7,213 nt of DNA from Chloroflexota bacterium (lineage in GTDB: Bacteria > Chloroflexota > Anaerolineae > UBA4142): assembly GCA_023380675.1 (NCBI GenBank), contig JAMCRS010000304.1, forward strand, positions 1-7,213, written 5' to 3'. The notes under the pieces are model-generated. The model did not search any database and was not told the DNA's origin. It was given only the letters and a program-made list of their open reading frames with translations. A program made the translations under genes and the position numbers. This document shows, piece after piece, positions 1 through 5,755 of this stretch (within the stretch, counting starts at the first letter, position 1; each line of letters begins with the position of its first letter).

Positions 1-102
1 GTCAGACTGGGATGGACTAATCTCCCTGAAGCGCGGCGCTATTTCGACGCTCATCCGGCCAAGGCGCAGCAGCTTGTCCTACGCAGGTTGTCTGACTTTT
101 GA
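1..102 (+). CDS. C-terminal fragment of an unidentified protein (5' end outside window)
   Basis: The first reading frame is open from the window edge to a TGA at 100-102 and gives 33 residues ending in LRRLSDF. The tail is rich in Ala, Arg, Gln and Leu and looks like an amphipathic helix (PEARRYFDAHPAKAQQ). Codon third positions are mostly G or C, as in the neighbours, which favours real coding. The csp promoter begins 23 nt after the stop, so this gene and the cold-shock gene are separate transcription units unless there is readthrough. I do not recognise the family from so short a piece. It could be a chance open frame, but the composition and the fit with the next promoter make a true gene end more likely than not. 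Confidence 0.4.
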   Translation, partial: VRLGWTNLPEARRYFDAHPAKAQQLVLRRLSDF

Positions 103-125
103 GAAGCCGTGCCGGCAAGCCGGAC

Positions 126-153
126 TTGACAAATGATACCATATGTCTATAAT
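126..153 (+). promoter_or_regulatory. Consensus sigma-70-type promoter of the cold-shock gene
   Basis: TTGACA at 126-131 and TATAAT at 148-153 are separated by 16 bp. Both hexamers match the bacterial housekeeping consensus at all six positions. An A/T-rich stretch follows, and the expected transcription start is near 160. A short dyad, CCGGC-AA-GCCGG (112-123), lies directly upstream of the -35. The leader to the csp ATG would be about 128 nt. Confidence 0.85.
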
Positions 154-194
154 TATTATTGGAATTGCAAGTCTGTGTTTGGGTGTGTCCTGCC

Positions 195-233
195 AAAGCG
201 CCATGGACCGGAATTGCGGCCCTGGCGTTTTTT
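195..233 (+). terminator. Terminator-like hairpin inside the csp 5' leader (possible attenuator)
   Basis: CGCCATGG (199-206) pairs with CCCTGGCG (220-227) with one T-C mismatch, and a smaller CCG/CGG pairing is possible inside. Six T residues follow at 228-233, and an AAA tract precedes the stem at 195-197 and can pair with part of the T run. This is the form of an intrinsic terminator. It lies between the promoter and the csp ribosome binding site, so it could stop transcripts after about 75 nt. Whether it acts as an attenuator, as the 3' end of a small RNA, or only as a leader fold cannot be told from sequence. Confidence 0.6.
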
Positions 234-271
234 GGTACTCGATAATCCACACTCAGGAATCCTTGCAGGGG

Positions 272-280
272 AGGAGGTGA
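272..280 (+). promoter_or_regulatory. Very strong ribosome binding site of the cold-shock gene
   Basis: AGGAGGTGA at 272-280 is complementary over nine bases to the usual 3' end of 16S rRNA. It ends 7 nt before the ATG at 288, which fixes that start. An SD this long suits a gene that must be translated when initiation is limiting, as in the cold. Confidence 0.85.
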
Positions 281-287
281 GACAAGT

Positions 288-500
288 ATGGCAGATCGAA
301 TTACGGGCACCGTCAAGTGGTTCAACGCCTCAAAGGGGTACGGCTTTATCGCGCACGAGGGCGGCAAGGACGTATTCGTTCATTTTTCGGCGATTCAGGG
401 CGATGGGTACCGAAACCTGAACGAAGGCGAACAGGTCGAATTCTCGATTGAGGACAGCCCCAAGGGTCCTCAGGCCGTGAACGTGGTGAAGTTGGCATAA
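288..500 (+). CDS. csp: Cold-shock domain protein (CspA family), 70 aa
   Basis: A small single-domain nucleic-acid-binding protein of the bacterial CspA family. These proteins bind single-stranded RNA and DNA in the cytoplasm, melt mRNA secondary structure and can act as transcription antiterminators. The whole protein is one OB-fold cold-shock domain of normal length. It starts [17 protein letters not shown], with RNP1 K16-G-Y-G-F-I21 and RNP2 V29-F-V-H-F33. The aromatic binding surface (W11, F12, Y18, F20, F30, H32, F33) is intact, and the C-terminal strand PQAVNVVKL is typical. The ATG is set by a nine-base SD. The gene is monocistronic, between a perfect promoter and its own terminator. 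The long leader recalls the structured 5' UTR of Escherichia coli cspA, so cold or autogenous control is plausible, but cold inducibility cannot be seen because many Csp paralogues are constitutive. Confidence 0.97.
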   Translation: MADRITGTVKWFNASKGYGFIAHEGGKDVFVHFSAIQGDGYRNLNEGEQVEFSIEDSPKGPQAVNVVKLA

Positions 501-521
501 TTCATCCACTTGACCGAGATG

Positions 522-555
522 CAGCCACCGCGAGAAATCGTGCGTGGCTGTTTTT
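522..555 (+). terminator. Rho-independent terminator of csp
   Basis: CAGCCAC (522-528) pairs with GTGGCTG (544-550). The stem continues past one bulged C (543) to a CGA-GAAA-TCG cap, a GNRA-type tetraloop at 534-537. Five T residues follow at 551-555. It lies 21 nt after the csp stop and separates csp from the ABC-F operon. Confidence 0.9.
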
Positions 556-601
556 ATGCAGAATGGCGCCAAACCAGTTGAAATGCGCCGAAAGGACGAA
601 C

Positions 602-631
602 GACCCGCGATCGGCGCGGAGGTCGCGGGTC
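602..631 (+). repeat. 9-bp perfect inverted repeat upstream of the ABC-F gene
   Basis: GACCCGCGA (602-610) and TCGCGGGTC (623-631) form a perfect 9-bp stem with a 12-nt loop. The loop contains a GGAGG (618-622). No T run follows, so it is not a terminator. It ends 26 nt before the ABC-F start codon and could be a leader hairpin or an operator. No convincing -35/-10 pair was found between 556 and 657, so the operon's transcription start is unknown. Confidence 0.5.
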
Positions 632-657
632 CATGAGCATTCGAGGGGTAGCGAACT

Positions 658-2439
658 GTGGTTGTCGGCACCGTAGTGCGGCTGGACAACGTAACCCAAT
701 ACTTTGGCGGTCAACTCATCTTCTCCGAGCTGTCGTGGCAGGTTTACCATGACGCGCGCGTTGGCCTCGTCGGCCCCAACGGCGCGGGCAAATCGACGAT
801 TCTCAAATTGATGGCGGGGGAACTGGAGCCAAACGAAGGGGGCGTTTTCGTCACTCGGGGAATCCGGGTGGGCTATTTGCCTCAGGAGCCGGAGTTCGAT
901 CTGTCCCGGACCGTGCTGGAAGAGGCGCTGGATGCCTCGCCTACGCTCAGCGCGCTCGAGTCCGAGCTCGATCGGCTGAACAAGCAAATGGCCGACCCGG
1001 CGGTCTACGACGACGCCCGGCGGCTGGAGCGAGTTCTGGACGCACACGCCCGCGCGGTCGCCGAGTTCGAGGAAAAGGGAGGGCTGAATTTCGACAATCG
1101 AGTCCGGGCGACGCTAAAAGGGCTCGGATTTGACAAAGCCTCCCTTCAGCTTACGCTCGCGGCGCTCAGCGGCGGCCAAAAGAAACTGGTCGGACTCGCC
1201 AAGCTGTTGATCGAGCAGCCCGAGCTGTTGCTGTTGGACGAGCCGGACAATCACCTCGACCTGAACGGCAAGGCTTTTCTGGAGAAGCTCATCTCCGACT
1301 ATCCGGGCGCGGTCGTCATCGTCTCCCACGATCGATACCTGCTGGACATCGTCGCCGAAGAGATCGTCGACCTGGAAGACGGCGGTCTGACGCATTACGT
1401 CGGCAACTACTCCGAATACGCTTTTGAAAAGAAGCAGCGACTGCTCAAGCAGCAGCAAATGTTCGAGGTGCAACAGCGGGAGATCCAGCGGCTCGAATTC
1501 GCCGCGCGAAGGCTTATGGGTTGGGGCTCCGGCCAGAACGAAAAGTTCGTTCGACGTGCCCGGTCGATGATGAAACGGATCGACAAGATCGAACGGATCG
1601 ACAAACCGCGGTTGGAAAGAAGAACCATGGGTCTGTCGCTATCAGCCGGTCGACGCGGCAGCAACAAGGTTCTCGAACTCGCGGGGGTGCGCAAGTCGTA
1701 CGACGGGAACGCAGTCCTCAAGGGAGTGGACTTGCTGATCTGGCACCAAGAGCGTGTGGGCTTGATCGGCGTGAACGGCGCTGGCAAAAGCGTCCTATTC
1801 CGGTGTATACTCGGGGCCGCGGGCCGCACCGACGGCGACACGCCGGACGAGGGCGAGATCAAGCTGGGACCCAGCACCACCCTGGCGTATTACGCGCAAG
1901 AACATCAGACGCTCGATTACGGGGCGACGTTGGGGGAAGAGCTGCGCCGGATGAGACCGATGGTGGACCGGGAGTTGTACGGGCTGCTCGGCCGATTCAC
2001 GTTCAACGCGGACGACGCGGGCAAAAAGATCAGCCAATTGTCCGGCGGCGAAAAGGCCCGGGTCCAGATCGCCAAATTGGTCATGCAGGGTGCGAATTTC
2101 CTTCTCCTAGACGAGCCGACCAACAACCTGGATATTCCTTCCTCGGAGGTGCTCGAGAACGCGCTCGCCGACTACGATGGAACCGTCCTGGTCATTTCTC
2201 ACGACCGCTATTTTTTGGACGGAACGGTGGACCGGATCGTCGAGCTCGACCAGGGGACGCTCACCGAATATCTCGGTAACTATACGTATTACGCGGAAGA
2301 AAAGGCGCGGCGCGCCCGCGGGGAGCCGCCGCTGCCGCTCGATGCCGACGACGAGCAGACCGAGTACGAACGACGCGTGAGGAGATCGCGCGCGATAAAA
2401 TCTGACGGAGGAGGAACAGCATGTCCGATCACATTCTAG
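658..2439 (+). CDS. ABC-F family ATPase (ribosome-associated, duplicated nucleotide-binding domains), 593 aa
   Basis: A soluble protein with two ABC ATPase domains and no membrane segments, the layout of the ABC-F family, whose studied members (EttA, Uup, resistance proteins) act at the ribosomal E site. Domain 1 has Walker A GPNGAGKS (39-46), Q-loop Q76, signature LSGGQ (170-174), Walker B with catalytic E195 and switch H224. Domain 2 has GVNGAGKS (371-378), Q414, LSGGE (461-465), E486 and H515. The charged helical linker (about 245-330) contains KFVRRARSMMKRIDK and is the region that approaches P-site tRNA in this family. Domain 1 reads EPDNHLD where EPTNHLD is commoner. An in-frame TAG at 649-651 rules out a longer product. 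GTG 658 follows GAGGGG with 9-nt spacing. The last 12 residues are encoded by the next gene's SD and start region. I cannot decide between a housekeeping factor and antibiotic protection. Confidence 0.93.
   Translation: MVVGTVVRLDNVTQYFGGQLIFSELSWQVYHDARVGLVGPNGAGKSTILKLMAGELEPNEGGVFVTRGIRVGYLPQEPEFDLSRTVLEEALDASPTLSALESELDRLNKQMADPAVYDDARRLERVLDAHARAVAEFEEKGGLNFDNRVRATLKGLGFDKASLQLTLAALSGGQKKLVGLAKLLIEQPELLLLDEPDNHLDLNGKAFLEKLISDYPGAVVIVSHDRYLLDIVAEEIVDLEDGGLTHYVGNYSEYAFEKKQRLLKQQQMFEVQQREIQRLEFAARRLMGWGSGQNEKFVRRARSMMKRIDKIERIDKPRLERRTMGLSLSAGRRGSNKVLELAGVRKSYDGNAVLKGVDLLIWHQERVGLIGVNGAGKSVLFRCILGAAGRTDGDTPDEGEIKLGPSTTLAYYAQEHQTLDYGATLGEELRRMRPMVDRELYGLLGRFTFNADDAGKKISQLSGGEKARVQIAKLVMQGANFLLLDEPTNNLDIPSSEVLENALADYDGTVLVISHDRYFLDGTVDRIVELDQGTLTEYLGNYTYYAEEKARRARGEPPLPLDADDEQTEYERRVRRSRAIKSDGGGTACPITF
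2407..2415 (+). promoter_or_regulatory. Ribosome binding site of the aminotransferase, inside the ABC-F gene
   Basis: GGAGGAGGA lies 5 nt before the ATG at 2421 and is still within the ABC-F reading frame, where it encodes the Gly-Gly-Gly of the C-terminal tail. A ribosome finishing ABC-F clears this SD and start, so translation of the two genes may be coupled. Confidence 0.8.
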
Positions 2440-3602
2440 ACCAAATCACCCTGGGCGCGCTCGTCATCGTGCGGGACAAGATGATGGCGCAGCAGGCGGC
2501 CGGCCGGAAAGTGTATCGGCTCGAAGTCGGCGACACGTCGTTCGATACGCCGGCGCACATCCGCAAGGCGATCGTCGACGCGCTGGAATCCGGCAAGACC
2601 CACTACCCGCCCTCGACCGGGCTGCCGGCTCTGCGGGAGGCGATGCTGAACAAGATGCGCGAGCAGAACCGCCTACCGATCAAGGACGCCGATCACGTCA
2701 TGGTCACCATCGGCGGAATGCACGCGTTGTACATGGCTTTCAGCGCGCTGCTCGAGCCGGGAGACGAGGTCATTCTTCCCGACCCGATGTGGAGCGAGAT
2801 TGCGGAGCTGATCCGCCGTCCCGGCGGCGTGCCGGTGCACGTCAAGCTCCATCCCGAGCGCGATTTTCTGTACGACCCGGCGGACATCGAGGCGGCGGTC
2901 ACGCCGCGCACCCGGGCGATCTACGTCAACACGCCGCACAATCCGGTCGGGACGGTGCTCTCGGAAGAAACGCTCCGTGCGATCGCCGACATTGCGAACC
3001 GACACGGCCTCACCGTGGTCAGCGACGAGGCGTACGAGAACGTCATTTTCGACGGGCGCAAGCACGTCAGCATCGGATCGCTTGCCGGCATGGGCGACCG
3101 CACGGTGACGTGCTTTACCTTGTCCAAAACGTACGCGATGACCGGGCTGCGCCTGGGATACCTCGCCAGCAACGACCCGGTGCTGCTCGACCGCGTGCGC
3201 AAGCTGCTCCGTCTCACGACGAACGGCGTGCCGTCCATCACGCAGTGGGGCGGGCTGGCCGCATTGACCGGACCCCAGGCGCCGACGCAGCAGATGATGG
3301 CCGAGCTCGAAAAGAGGCGCGACATTTTCTACAAGGGCCTCGAAACCATCAAGGTGTTTGACTCGTTCAAGCCCCAGGGAGCATTTTACGTCTGGGCCAA
3401 GATCTCGAAATCGTGGGGGGGCTATGACGGGGCCAAGGACTCGTGGGCGATGACGAACTATTTGATCGACCAGGCCGGCATCGGGACCTCGCCCGGCATC
3501 GCGTTCGGCGAGAGCGGCGGCGAGTACGTGCGGTTTGCCTTTACGGTCGAGCCGAACGTACTGGTGGAATCGATCGAGGTCATGCAGGATTTGTTCAACT
3601 GA
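2421..3602 (+). CDS. Class I/II pyridoxal-phosphate aminotransferase, 393 aa
   Basis: A fold-type I PLP enzyme that moves an amino group from an amino acid to a 2-oxo acid in the cytoplasm. The family pattern runs through the whole protein: LEVGDTSFDTP near 34-44, HYPPSTGLPALREAM (61-75), the cofactor-side loop GGMHALYMAF (98-107), HNPVG with N174, SDEAY with D202 and Y205 (contacts to the PLP ring), SKTYAMTGLRLGY (235-247) with Schiff-base lysine K236 and phosphate-binding R244, and R371 in EYVRFAF, which holds the substrate carboxylate. The length is normal and all key residues are present. It is the second gene of an operon with the ABC-F ATPase, overlapping it by 19 nt and ending at a strong terminator. 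It belongs to the large aspartate/aromatic/alanine-like group. The substrate cannot be read from sequence alone, and nothing nearby points to a particular pathway. Confidence 0.95.
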   Translation: MSDHILDQITLGALVIVRDKMMAQQAAGRKVYRLEVGDTSFDTPAHIRKAIVDALESGKTHYPPSTGLPALREAMLNKMREQNRLPIKDADHVMVTIGGMHALYMAFSALLEPGDEVILPDPMWSEIAELIRRPGGVPVHVKLHPERDFLYDPADIEAAVTPRTRAIYVNTPHNPVGTVLSEETLRAIADIANRHGLTVVSDEAYENVIFDGRKHVSIGSLAGMGDRTVTCFTLSKTYAMTGLRLGYLASNDPVLLDRVRKLLRLTTNGVPSITQWGGLAALTGPQAPTQQMMAELEKRRDIFYKGLETIKVFDSFKPQGAFYVWAKISKSWGGYDGAKDSWAMTNYLIDQAGIGTSPGIAFGESGGEYVRFAFTVEPNVLVESIEVMQDLFN

Positions 3603-3608
3603 AAATGA

Positions 3609-3640
3609 AGAGGCGCTCCGACGAGCGCCTCTCTTGTTTT
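3609..3640 (+). terminator. Rho-independent terminator of the ABC-F/aminotransferase operon
   Basis: AGAGGCGCTC (3609-3618) and GAGCGCCTCT (3623-3632) form a perfect 10-bp stem with a CGAC loop. CTTGTTTT follows to 3640. It starts 7 nt after the aminotransferase stop. Confidence 0.93.
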
Positions 3641-3668
3641 GTGTGAACAGCCGCAAGTCGGTTCACAC
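3641..3668 (+). repeat. Inverted repeat abutting a -35 element (operator candidate)
   Basis: GTGTGAAC (3641-3648) and GTTCACAC (3661-3668) are perfect inverted copies separated by 12 bp, with centres 20 bp apart (about two helical turns). The right arm ends 2 bp before the TTGACA of the next promoter. No T run follows, so this is not a second terminator. The placement fits a dimeric or tetrameric DNA-binding regulator, possibly autoregulation by the ribbon-helix-helix-like product of the following ORF. Confidence 0.6.
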
Positions 3669-3670
3669 CG

Positions 3671-3699
3671 TTGACAACGCGTGCGGTATTGGATATGAT
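3671..3699 (+). promoter_or_regulatory. Promoter positioned for a leaderless transcript
   Basis: TTGACA (3671-3676) and TATGAT (3694-3699) are separated by 17 bp, a near-consensus sigma-70-type promoter. The usual start point, seven bases past the -10, is 3706, which is the A of the ATG of the next ORF. No Shine-Dalgarno-like sequence precedes that ATG, so the mRNA is predicted to be leaderless. Confidence 0.75.
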
Positions 3700-3705
3700 A
3701 CCACC

Positions 3706-3951
3706 ATGCCGAAGCCTCGAATCGTCGTCGACACCAGTGTTTTCATCGCGCATGAGAGCGCACGCAACTTGGCCAAGAAAGAAAGCATCTCCATCAACCA
3801 GTTGATTACCTTGGCGTTGGCGGAGAAAATATCGGCTTTGACGGCAGAAGACTATCTCAGCAATCGGGCCAAGCGTGGAAATAGGCGCAAGTTCCAAAAG
3901 GCCATGGCGAAGGTTCGCAACGCGCAGCCCGAAGAGCAAGACAGATTATGA
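3706..3951 (+). CDS. Small chimeric ORF: PIN-toxin-like N-terminus joined to a ribbon-helix-helix antitoxin-like body, 81 aa
   Basis: Residues 1-14 (MPKPRIVVDTSVFI) look like the opening strand of PIN-domain toxins, including the first conserved acidic residue (D9). From about residue 16 to the end the protein looks like an antitoxin commonly paired with PIN toxins: SARNLAKKESISINQLITLALAEK (18-41) would be the two helices of a ribbon-helix-helix fold, and the tail with EDYLSNRAKRG and PEEQDRL is that family's usual ending. The rest of a PIN nuclease is absent, so RNase activity is not expected. The first strand could still act as the ribbon of an RHH fold. ATG 3706 is chosen because it coincides with the predicted transcription start. 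The frame is open further upstream, but a terminator and the promoter lie there. The stop overlaps an ATG (ATGA, 3948-3951) that opens only five codons, MNKSG, where an intact module would begin its toxin. Most likely the remnant of a rearranged module; an antitoxin with a divergent N-terminus is the alternative. Confidence 0.65.
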   Translation: MPKPRIVVDTSVFIAHESARNLAKKESISINQLITLALAEKISALTAEDYLSNRAKRGNRRKFQKAMAKVRNAQPEEQDRL

Positions 3952-4039
3952 ACAAAAGCGGGTAGAGCATCGCATTCGAAAGGACCCGGTTCAGCATCGG
4001 GCGCTTGATGGTGTGGTATGCCAACGGCCTTGTCGACGC

Positions 4040-5740
4040 TCATTGAAAGCCCCACATGTCAAACCTTTCGAACCCGTCGGTGATCGCGTAGGTGCGCTGC
4101 AGCGTCGGCGTGCTGAGCGTCGCTCGCGTCGACCACCACAACGGCGCGATCACCGCGTTATCCTGGACAAGCTGCTTCTCGGCATTCCGATAGAGCGCCA
4201 CGCGCTTGGCGAGATCGATCTCGCGCGCCGCGGCGTCGACGGTCTGGTCGAACGTGGAACTGAGCCAGTGGGTGTAGTTATCCGGAGAGCCGCTCTTGAA
4301 TGATTCGACGTAATTGGCGGCATCCGGCACGTAGGCGCACCAGCCGAGGCGAAAGATCTGCGGCGTGTTATCGTGCAGGGACTGCAGATACTTGGTCCAA
4401 TCCTCCGACGTCGACGTGACTTCGACGCCGAGGTTGGTCTTCCACATCTGGATAATCGTTTCGGCGATAAGCTTGAGCGAGTCGTTCTCGTTGACGACGA
4501 GCGAGATCGCCGGCATGCGCTTGGTCTTGCCGTCGTAGCCGGCCTGTTTCAAGTAATCGCGCGCGGCGTTCGCATTGAAAGGGATTCCCACCGTGTCCGA
4601 AATGCCGAGGGACGCGACGACGCCGGGGCGTGCCAGCCACCGCGCCGGCTGGCCCAGCTTGACGACCGAGCTCACCAAGGTGTCGCGATCGATCGCCGCG
4701 ATAAAGGCCTTGCGCACCAAGACGTCGTTGAACGGCGGCTTGGACGTGTTAAAGCCGTAGTACTGGGTGCAGAGGCTCGGGACGATGTGGAGCTGCTTGG
4801 CGTATATCGGATCGTCCTTCAAGTTGTCAAAGTCGTCCGTGCCCAAGCCGTCGTATGGATCGAGCGTGTCCAGACTGCCATTCTTGTACTGCGCCAGAGC
4901 CGTCGCCGTATCCGCGATCATGTCCAGGTGAATACGCTCGATCCGAACGTTCGCCGCATCGTAATACAGCGGGTTTTTGCGTAGGACGATCTCCAAGTTA
5001 TGCGACCAGCTCTCCAAAACGTACGGCCCGTCGGTCCACAGCGCGCCCGGCTCGGTCCATACCGATCCACCCGCCTCGACTGATTCGCGCGGCTGGGTGC
5101 GCACGAGCCACGTGCTGACGATGCTGGGAAAATCGCTGGCGGGGCGCGTGAGCGTAAAGCGAACGGTCCACTGGTCCAGCGCCGTGACCCCCAGATTCGC
5201 GAACAATTGCTGCCAGACGGCGTCGCTCGTCTTCTTGGGATCAGCCGCCTGGAGCTGACCCGCGCCCCGGATGAGCGGCGCAAAGAGGGAGGCAAAGCCG
5301 GACCCGACACGCGGATCGAACACACGACGAACGCTGTAGACGACGTCTTGCGCGTCCACGGGCCGCATGCTCTCGAACTTTTGGGTCGACGGTACGAAAT
5401 GCACCCATACGGCATCCTGGCGCAGGCGGAATTCCCAGATCAAGCCGTCGGCGGAAACCGCCCACGAAGTGGCGAGCCCATGCTCGGGAGCAGCCGTGGC
5501 CGCGTCCGTGTCCACGAGGCTGAGGAATATCATTCGAGCGACTTGCTGCGAACCCGGGTCGGTGGCGATGGCAGGGTCGAGCGTGGCGGGCTCTGCGCCG
5601 AGGTTGAGATAGAGCTCTCGCGAAACGTTCGTGGCGACAGATCGACAGGCGATCTGTGCGAGCAGGCTGGCGAGAAACAGGATCGTGACGATGGGTACGG
5701 CTAACGTCCGACGGGAGGACGGCGACGGCCAGAGCATCAT
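4040..5740 (-). CDS. Extracellular solute-binding protein family 5 (OppA/DppA-like peptide-binding lipoprotein), 566 aa
   Basis: The substrate-capturing component of an ABC importer for peptides or similar solutes, acting outside the cytoplasmic membrane. Residues 1-32 form a signal sequence: n-region with R10-R11, hydrophobic core VPIVTILFLASLLA, then QIAC with C32 as probable lipidation site. The lipobox is imperfect because Q occupies -3. The mature part starts with the family opening EPATLDPAIATDPGSQQVA (50-68). It continues with the usual LATSWAVSADGLIWEFRLR, DAQDVVYSVRRVFDP and GPYVLESW elements and ends near the family's normal length. Two adjacent ATGs (5738-5740 and 5735-5737) are the only sensible starts, since the frame further upstream runs back through a terminator. 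No SD precedes them. No permease or ATPase gene is in the window, so it is an orphan here or its partners lie elsewhere. It converges with the 3706-3951 ORF; no clear terminator was found in the 88 nt between the two stops. Confidence 0.93.
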   Translation of the reverse strand: MMLWPSPSSRRTLAVPIVTILFLASLLAQIACRSVATNVSRELYLNLGAEPATLDPAIATDPGSQQVARMIFLSLVDTDAATAAPEHGLATSWAVSADGLIWEFRLRQDAVWVHFVPSTQKFESMRPVDAQDVVYSVRRVFDPRVGSGFASLFAPLIRGAGQLQAADPKKTSDAVWQQLFANLGVTALDQWTVRFTLTRPASDFPSIVSTWLVRTQPRESVEAGGSVWTEPGALWTDGPYVLESWSHNLEIVLRKNPLYYDAANVRIERIHLDMIADTATALAQYKNGSLDTLDPYDGLGTDDFDNLKDDPIYAKQLHIVPSLCTQYYGFNTSKPPFNDVLVRKAFIAAIDRDTLVSSVVKLGQPARWLARPGVVASLGISDTVGIPFNANAARDYLKQAGYDGKTKRMPAISLVVNENDSLKLIAETIIQMWKTNLGVEVTSTSEDWTKYLQSLHDNTPQIFRLGWCAYVPDAANYVESFKSGSPDNYTHWLSSTFDQTVDAAAREIDLAKRVALYRNAEKQLVQDNAVIAPLWWSTRATLSTPTLQRTYAITDGFERFDMWGFQ

Positions 5741-5755
5741 AGAACGCGTCTGAAC

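Noticed and set aside
133..141. Shared 9-mer ATGATACCA in the csp promoter region (133-141) and the chimeric ORF promoter region (3695-3703)
   Set aside because: It occupies different positions relative to the -10 in the two promoters, so a common regulatory site is unlikely.
228..246. GATAAT at 241-246 as a second csp promoter -10
   Set aside because: No acceptable -35 at 16-18 bp and no TGn extension. The upstream consensus promoter is far better.
578..606. TTGAAA at 578-583 as -35 of the ABC-F operon
   Set aside because: The sequence 16-18 bp downstream (around CGACCC) has no resemblance to a -10 element.
502..1047. 181-codon minus-strand frame across the csp/ABC-F gap
   Set aside because: It covers the csp terminator and the ABC-F start and shows no family features.
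1521..2279. 252-codon plus-strand frame inside the ABC-F gene
   Set aside because: An out-of-frame shadow, dominated by Arg, Gly and Pro, of the well-supported second ATPase domain.
2673..3656. 327-codon minus-strand frame opposite the aminotransferase
   Set aside because: Its protein is Arg/Asp/His-rich with no recognisable domain, as expected for a mirror frame of a GC-rich gene. The plus strand has an intact aminotransferase with all active-site residues.
3952..4039. Possible toxin remnant or bidirectional terminator between the convergent stops
   Set aside because: Translation of all three plus frames gave nothing PIN-like beyond MNKSG, and no stem with a T run was found on either strand.
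3875..4303. 142-codon plus-strand frame downstream of the chimeric ORF, checked as a possible toxin gene
   Set aside because: It begins inside the chimeric ORF, is Arg-rich and lies mostly opposite the 3' end of the solute-binding protein. No PIN motif or acidic triad is present.
4373..4984. 203-codon plus-strand frame opposite the solute-binding protein
   Set aside because: Antisense shadow of a strongly supported minus-strand gene, with low-complexity charged composition.
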